The notes under the pieces were generated by a model. That model was given only the letters and a program-made list of their open reading frames with translations, did no database searches and had not been told where the DNA came from. Made by a program: the position numbers and the translations under genes. Positions 57,690-64,000 of a stretch of DNA of 64,000 bases are shown here, in pieces. The stretch is from Ectobius pallidus (lineage: Eukaryota > Arthropoda > Insecta > Blattodea > Ectobiidae). The stretch is from NCBI GenBank assembly GCA_964059195.1, contig CAXKWD010000001.1:158088532-158152531 (forward strand), in the 5' to 3' direction. Position 1 is the first letter of the stretch. The number at the start of each line of letters is the position of its first letter.

Positions 57690-58563
57690 TTTTACTTTCT
57701 CTGATATAGCCTATACATAGTATAGAGAAAGTATAGTGATCGTAACAAAAAATAAAACACCTGAAAAACATGTTTCACGATACCTAGGAACAGAAAAAAG
57801 TGTTTTGGTGATGATGTCTGTCCGTCTATCTGTCCATTTGTCTGTCTATCTGTGCACAAGCGTAGCGAATAAACGGTTTTTTGTATTAGCATATTTTTTT
57901 TTAATTAAGGACTTTTTGGAATTCTATCAAACCGTCTAGAATTTGGTTCTTATAACTAAAGTGTTAAGGGACTTTTCATGAAAACTTGTTCCAAAGTTTG
58001 AGTTTTTAAAAATGGCTCTAACGATTTTAATAAAAATGTAAATTTACAAATATCTATCTAAGGCTAATAAAATGGCTGTATTCGTTTTTCTGTAAAAATT
58101 ACTTATGGGGTACTTTACTCATATCTCTCTTCAATTTTTCTAAGTTATTCTCATTTCAGTAGGAGATTCATGAAAAACTAGCACAGTAAAGTTACAGAAA
58201 ATTGAAGTGAACGTTTTTTGTCAAACACATTTCTTTATATAATTAACAGGTATAAAGATAAAAACGAAATAAGTTGGGCCTATCACTTGCAAAATTTTAG
58301 AACACATTAATTAAAATATGAATGGTATTCTTTTGTTTCTCGTAGTAACAAGAAAATTATAATAAACTTATTGTTGTGAAATACAGTGCACCTAAGTCGT
58401 AATAAATTCACTAAAACAAATCAGAGAGAGGGGGTATATTCACCAAGGCAAATGCAGGACTTAGTTTTTGAAGCATATTGGTTTCTTTCGTCAACCTTGA
58501 AACCTCAATATTAAAAATCTTAACATGTATATTTGAGAAAGTTTTTGCAACTTATTTTGCACC
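57690..58563 (+). repeat. Long dispersed repeat family F, copy 2, uninterrupted
   Basis: It matches 46323-48119 from TTTTACTTTCTCTGATATAG to CTTATTTTGCACC without the 865-bp insertion. Shared: AAAACATGTTTCACGAT, AAAAAGTGTTTTGG, CAAGCGTAGCGAATAAACGG, TATTGTTGTGAAATACAGT. It contains TATAGAGAAAGTATAG, able to pair with the start. No coding region. Confidence 0.8.
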
Positions 58564-60066
58564 ATTTATTATAAACAAATCATAAAGAACAAGATTTTCT
58601 ACTTCGGTTGTTTTAGTGCTTAGAACCAATGTGGCGATGGAGGGTCATGCTGAAAACATTCTATTGTAACCAACCTTTTAGCAAAATACTCGTTTTGAAC
58701 ATAGGTTGGTTATAAGAAAACTACAATATTTTTGTAGCTTATAACTGAATGTATCGGCATTTCAACTTGAGCTTCGACACATACGCCTCAGGATAATAAA
58801 CGCCATGTAGAATGTGCCCTGGTATTGCACAGTAGGAACTGGCAGCCCCCATCCGGAGCTAATCCTATCCGGGGGCACCCAGTGTTACCGATTTATTTGA
58901 CATAAAACAAATTACACCGCTGTTCACTAGTCAGTGCTTGCACCACTAAAAAACATACAGCGATACATGTGTTGCAAAAGGAACAGCTATTTCGGTAACT
59001 ATATCAACGCAACATGTGTTATTTCTCTCCCAACGATTTACCAGAAGCTTGGCCAGCGTCGATATGCAGAGGTCAGATTTTGACATGTACAACGTTACTG
59101 TTATAAGCCATTTTATGAAATTCATGCAAGTATCAGTCCATATGTTTTAATCATCCTTAATCCCTAGAGTCTACATCTGAATTCAAATACAAATAATTTA
59201 ATAAGACTGTAAATAAAACCCTAAAATATGCACTATGTTTCTTCATCATTATAAAAAGTAAGTCCCCTGAGCCTATTTTCTTTCACTAAACATATAGGCA
59301 TAATCTAAATTAAGGAAAAGTTCCTTGCATATTCCTGATTGAGAGGCTGCCCCAATCATGAAAAATGTTAATATATATACACTTAGAAGGAGTGCTCAGT
59401 TATACGATTATGTCCTATGACATTCGTATCTGTCTGTGTGAAGGCATAGCTATCAATCAATGTTAAGATCCAATCCGATAAGTTACGCGAAATCAATGAA
59501 CTTTATTTGGATACTCCCAGGAACATTTTAGACTGAAATCTTGGCTATAGTAATTTATTTGAATGGAAGATTTATAAAATGTCCGAAAAATCATGTTTTC
59601 GCAAAATCTACAAATGTTATTAACCAGCTTGGATGAAATAAAATTTGTTGTGGACTTGAAACAAAAGTGGTCAATTTTAACAGTTTTATGTTCGATTTTG
59701 TAAATAAATTTCAAGTATTAATGTACAGAGCCATAGACGTTTATGGTACGATACTCTAACAATAATATGTTTTGTTATGACTAGAGGGACTATTTCTACG
59801 TCAAAATTATTATTGTATTAATTTCCACCTTACATATTTTCCCTTAGTACCCTTACATAGCAGTGCAGTGTTATATTTATGTTATCCTGTGTTTTGAAAG
59901 TTTCATTCCGCTTTGGTGTTTCAGTGATTCTGCTATTTTAAAGTTAAAACAATTGAAATGTCATATTATTAAACAATGATACCATTCTCTATAATAAGTA
60001 CATTATTCATCTATTCTGGAATGTAGTTGAATCATCTCACGGAAGCTGATATACTGAAAAATTTAT
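58564..60066. other. Unassigned DNA with a small GC-rich patch
   Basis: 58815-58890 has GCCCCC and GGGGGC 24 bp apart, which may pair. Nothing else is supported. Confidence 0.4.
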
Positions 60067-60134
60067 ACATATATACATAAATTATATATATAAATTTATT
60101 TATATATATAAATTTATTTATATATATAAATTAT
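60067..60134. repeat. AT-only imperfect tandem repeat
   Basis: AAATTTATTTATATATAT recurs two to three times, self-complementary in large part. Confidence 0.9.
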
Positions 60135-60649
60135 AGAATATAATTCAAAACTCAAGTTCATATCGCAGGGACCTTGCTACATTCCTTCTATCTCTTGGAT
60201 GCCTTTATGCAGTAAAATATTTATTACAATTATAATGTGTCATGTCAGAATTTGCCAAGTAAAAATCATGATACGCCATTTCAAGGGCAAAATGGTAAAA
60301 ATAATACCCGTTTATGAAAATTAAATATTAGAATCATGTGTAACAGTAAAAACAAACTCACACATTTCACAATTGTCATAACACTTTATCGAATTCGTCG
60401 TCTCAGATAGCCTAGCCATTATAATTTATTTGTAGATATAAAAAAAATCATAAAGTTTGCTTTCACAGCATTCTATTGTTTTTTCTTAACTTCTGTAAAA
60501 CCTTTACAACGTTATCATAAGTTGATATTGACCAAAGCCCACGAGATTCGAACATATTTAGTTGCTTAATATATTTGTAAGATATATATTTAGATTTTTT
60601 ACGAAAAAAACTCAGCCATTTTATTTGATGTGAAAACGGCTTTTTTTAT
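60135..60649. other. Unassigned AT-rich DNA
   Basis: No supported feature. Confidence 0.5.
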
Positions 60650-60815
60650 TTTTGCCAGCCATAGGCCAATTTTCCTCAATTGTTTTATCCTGTTTACCAT
60701 TTATTTTTCCTTATTTCACAAAAACACCCATGACCGAGACGGGACTCTAGCCTAAAGCCTCCTTTACCACTGGTCCAAAGCAGCACGCCTTAGCTACCGT
60801 GACTAAAGAGAGCGG
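60650..60815 (-). mobile_element. Probable tRNA-derived SINE remnant
   Basis: The minus strand has an A-box-like TGGACCAGTGGTAAAGG and a B-box-like GGCTAGAGTCCCG, followed by TCATGGGTGTTTTTGTGAAA, a typical SINE lead-in after the tRNA part. The A-to-B distance is short. Ends unclear. Confidence 0.4.
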
Positions 60816-61448
60816 CGTGTTAGTAGCCTAGTAAACAGTTTATTATACATACATATTCCGCATTCACCTTTGAGCTTCCAAAGTACTTACCTGAAACAAA
60901 GAAAAAACAGTTATATGACTGCACAGTTATAATAATAATAATTTTAATAATAATAATAATTTACTGGAAATCAGTAATTACAAGATTTCAATCCCGCCAC
61001 AAACAACAGCGTCTTGTCCTATCCGTAGTTTCCTCTATTGAAGCCACTCGTACCATTTATATTTCCCTTAACATTGTTTACCAATATACATTAGGTCTCC
61101 CTACAGGATTTTCAAATAAATATCTTCTGTAACAGTTTGCTATTCCTCACATTAGCTGTTGTCAATATTACCCGATGTAATTGTGAGCTGTCTGATCTTA
61201 ATGCTGCTCATTTCAGCATTCCGGATGAAAACAAAGGTTATAATATTTTGACAATTTCTGAAAACCATCTAATATCTTTTTAATAATGTAATAAATAGAA
61301 TCTTTAAATCGATCAAACTTAATCCCACAGAGTACAACTCCAAGAAGTATTAAATTGACAAGCAAGCTGAACAAAAACTCGTTTTGTAAGTAGAAAAGAC
61401 TAATGAGAGCTGCAATTTTGTAGCGTAGTCTCATAAATATGTTATCTT
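60816..61448. other. Unassigned AT-rich DNA with a short (TAA)-type run
   Basis: An imperfect TAA run lies at 60930-60960. The 73-codon minus-strand frame at 61213-61434 has no signature. Confidence 0.45.
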
Positions 61449-61460
61449 ATTATCCATTAA

Positions 61461-61845
61461 GTCGGCCGCGGTGGTCTAGAGGTAGCGTGCCCGCCTCTAG
61501 ATCCGGAGGGCGCGGGATCAAACCTGGTCGCGGTCGATGGATTTTTCAGGACGTAAAAGTCCTGGGCACGGAGTCCTCCGGGACTTTAAGCTGGGGGTCC
61601 CGTGTCGTAGATTTACGGCACGTAAAAGAACTCCAAGCCTAAATTAGAGCCTCTGGACAAAATTTCTCGGCCCTTTCACGTCCAAGAAATACTTAGTTTC
61701 CAGAGGGGGGTTGCGAGGCGATGGGCTTACCACCTGTCCCTCTACCCTCTCTCGGAAAATAAGCATATCAAAATTAGTATAGGTAATGAAACCTCCATTG
61801 GAGGCCCCTTCGCCCCATTTGGGGATCATAGGGTACCAGATACAG
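61461..61845 (+). mobile_element. tRNA-derived SINE family 4 with 12-bp TSD
   Basis: It is flanked by ATTATCCATTAA at 61449-61460 and 61846-61857. It starts GTCGGCCGCGGTGGTCTAGA, with A box TGGTCTAGAGGTAGCG and B box GCGGGATCAAACC, then a long body. Overlapping open frames on both strands are not genes. Confidence 0.93.
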
Positions 61846-61857
61846 ATTATCCATTAA

Positions 61858-63445
61858 AGTTGTGACTTTATCATATACTAGTACGCTGAATTTCTTTCTT
61901 ATTGTTCCTTTTATGGGTCAGAATAAATTTTTATTGTTCAAATTAACACCATGGCAGGCTTTTTATTAATCGGAGCAACAACGACTTCCCTATACATTCA
62001 TGCAAAAAATGTCCGGTTTGAAGTTCGCTTACAAGGAATGTATCAAAACCGTCTTGCCCAAGTCGCTTTAATATTACCTTTATTAATTTCACGTGGATTC
62101 CTTATAGAAAATCGATTCTAACATCATTATTAAGGTAGTTTCGGTCACGAATGCTTCTTTACTGCCTTCGTAAGTAAGAAAAAAATAACCGTATTTAAGA
62201 TACTATTTTCAAATGCGATCTATTGGCATTTACACATTCTAAAATCTGATTTCGGTCTTCAATGAGAAAAACTTTGATTATTATTTAATAACATTCCTGT
62301 TACCTTTCATGAAAAATGTAATGCTCCAACGATGCTTCAAACTGAATTAAGTGATTTCATTTAAATACCTGCATTCTTTACTTCTCAGTAGGGTCACATT
62401 TTAAACTCATTTTTAAAAAATTGTAAGGTATTTTCTTTGTTAAAGGAAAACTTCTAAAAATATGGAATTATAAACCCGGACTTTTTTTTATAAATATTCT
62501 CTAGAAAATGGGAAAGAATATATTTATTATAGATTTTCTCTCTGTGCAATATTTTTAGTATATTAAAATAAATTCAGAGCCGGATGAACAAAATCTACTG
62601 TCAAAGTTACACATCGAAAACTTGGCTGCTCAATAACCCATTTGTTAATTAATTTGTTAATTGTAGTCTTTCCCTTGTGGACTTTTAATATTTTAGTTTT
62701 AATTTACTCTACTCGGCATATTACATGTTTTGGTGTTTAATGGCTCATGAAAAAAAATTGGAATTTGTAATTGAAAACCACCCTTTCCTCCAACCTCCAA
62801 TTGAGTTTAACATATATTTAGGTAATTCTTAGTAGCCACATTCTTAGCACTTCTATAAATTCTGATTGTATATACGCTACTGCAAAAGATGATGAAATTC
62901 GTATTTTCATTTCAATGTAATCAGCCATAAATTTAATCTCATTTATATGCCACTATTTCAAATACACCATGCTCAACTTAAACTATTTTGCTAGTTACAA
63001 GGGGGAAGACGTGTTCCATTCTTAAAAACATAATATGGTAAGGTGCATCTTTATTCTTATAAAGAACAACGTCTGTAGTGATAAAATTTGGACTACAGCA
63101 TTTGTATAGGTGATATTTTGTATTTATAAATGTCAATAGATAAGTAATACAAATACGATACTTCTAAAGGTGCGATATTTTTAAAGGCCTTTTTCTTGCT
63201 CTCTGTAGGATAAATCTTTCGATTATTATAATTACATGTCAGTAGACATAGTCAGCTAAATTCAGTGGCAAGCACATGTAACAACTAACCAGCTCAAATT
63301 CTATTCCATTCTATTGGTGTTGATACTGAAAACTAGGACAGTTAGACAATATATACAATCGCTTCGTTCATAGTCTATAGATTTTCCGGAAATTCTTAGC
63401 ATCACAGTACCATATTCTTTCTTAGTGAACATGCCTGCTTATCTC
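61858..63445. other. Unassigned AT-rich DNA
   Basis: No supported feature. Confidence 0.5.
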
Positions 63446-63625
63446 TATAAGAAGAGAAAAGATGAGGGAGAGCGAGAGAAAGTAAGAGAGGGAAATTGCT
63501 GAGAGAGGAGTCTATTTTAAAGTGACGGTGGAAGAAAGGAAAAGCAAGGAAGAGAGAAAGTGAGAACTAGCTATAGAGCAAGGAAGTAAGAAAGTAGAGT
63601 GACAGATATAGAGAGGGAGAGCTTT
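63446..63625 (+). repeat. Purine-rich tract
   Basis: About 180 bp dominated by GA, GAAA and GGA, with few pyrimidines, such as GAGGGAGAGCGAGAGAAAGT. It may be a decayed (GA)n array. Confidence 0.75.
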
Positions 63626-64000
63626 CACAATGTATAGCATGAAATAGAATATACTGAATTCACAGAAGACACGAAAATATGAATTCAACTTTGCGCTAAA
63701 TAACCCATGCTATAGCATTAAGTTCTTAAACGAAAGCGCAATCTTGAATAATCTTCTATTTTATGACCCCCAGGTTTGGCTAGTTGACATCTCTTTAACT
63801 CATGAGCACTAGTTTTCAGTCCTAGTATTGGATGAAAAATGATTAAATTTAAACTTTTTAGCTTTAGGACTTTAACAGTTCTCTGATGAAACTAAGTGAA
63901 GACGAGAAGTAATTTGCACTCGATTTTGCAAGCTCCAAGTATCAGTCTAGTACTGCCTATATTGAAGTTCCGAGCACAAGTTCCACTAGGCCTAGCAACT
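63626..64000. other. Unassigned AT-rich DNA
   Basis: No supported feature. Confidence 0.5.

Overview
The window looks like a stretch of nuclear DNA from a large, AT-rich insect genome, and it contains no host protein-coding gene that I can recognise. The evidence is eukaryotic throughout: tRNA-derived SINEs with A and B boxes and target-site duplications (TSDs), LINE 3' ends, mariner-type and hAT-type DNA elements, a Penelope-type hammerhead motif, long microsatellites, and no operon-like coding density. The repeat style (GC-rich tRNA-derived SINEs, internally deleted mariners, very frequent AGGCCT inside TAGGCCTA-like context) suggests a hemimetabolous insect, possibly a cockroach or termite. 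That last step is inference from style, not a match I could run. The longest open frames (136 and 145 codons) show no family signature. The window is best read as intergenic or intronic.

Layout. 0.7-1.9 kb: a fold-back element with about 170-bp arms carrying hammerhead-like motifs; a separate terminal-inverted-repeat (TIR) element is inserted in its left arm. 4-10 kb: mostly unassigned, with short hAT and pogo-like ends and one copy each of two dispersed families. 12.2-13.6 kb: two head-to-tail copies of a CCAAT-bearing family, one split by a TIR MITE. 13.66-13.91 kb: a CpG-rich patch with a possible initiator and a splice donor. 14.8-17.0 kb: a TIR element (family X) interrupted by a SINE with an 18-bp TSD, then an internally deleted mariner. 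18-23 kb: a SINE, a compound microsatellite and a complex direct/inverted duplication containing a promoter-like block. 23.5-26.4 kb: a tandem array rich in splice-acceptor-like sites, a second family X copy with five in-frame repeats of about 147 bp, a LINE tail and another CCAAT-family copy. 27.06 kb: Penelope-type hammerhead. 29.6-32.9 kb: more family copies and two SINEs nested in one repeat. 34.5 kb: a hAT-like MITE with G tracts. 38.8-43.5 kb: SINEs and a LINE fragment with RNase H and zinc-knuckle remnants. 44.7-53.7 kb: a 56-bp LINE micro-insertion, LINE RT remnant, hAT MITE, SINE, and the LINE 3' end that matches the micro-insertion. 54.9-61.9 kb: mariner ends, a second copy of the 46-48 kb repeat and a SINE with a 12-bp TSD. 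The rest is AT-rich unassigned DNA.

No functional pathway is encoded. The value of the window lies in mobile-element structure: nested insertions give relative ages, TIR and TSD pairs define element ends exactly, and three or four loci carry hammerhead-ribozyme-like motifs. The most unusual item is family X, whose two TIR-bounded copies differ in the number of an internal in-frame 147-bp repeat. All family relationships come from comparing copies within this window by eye.
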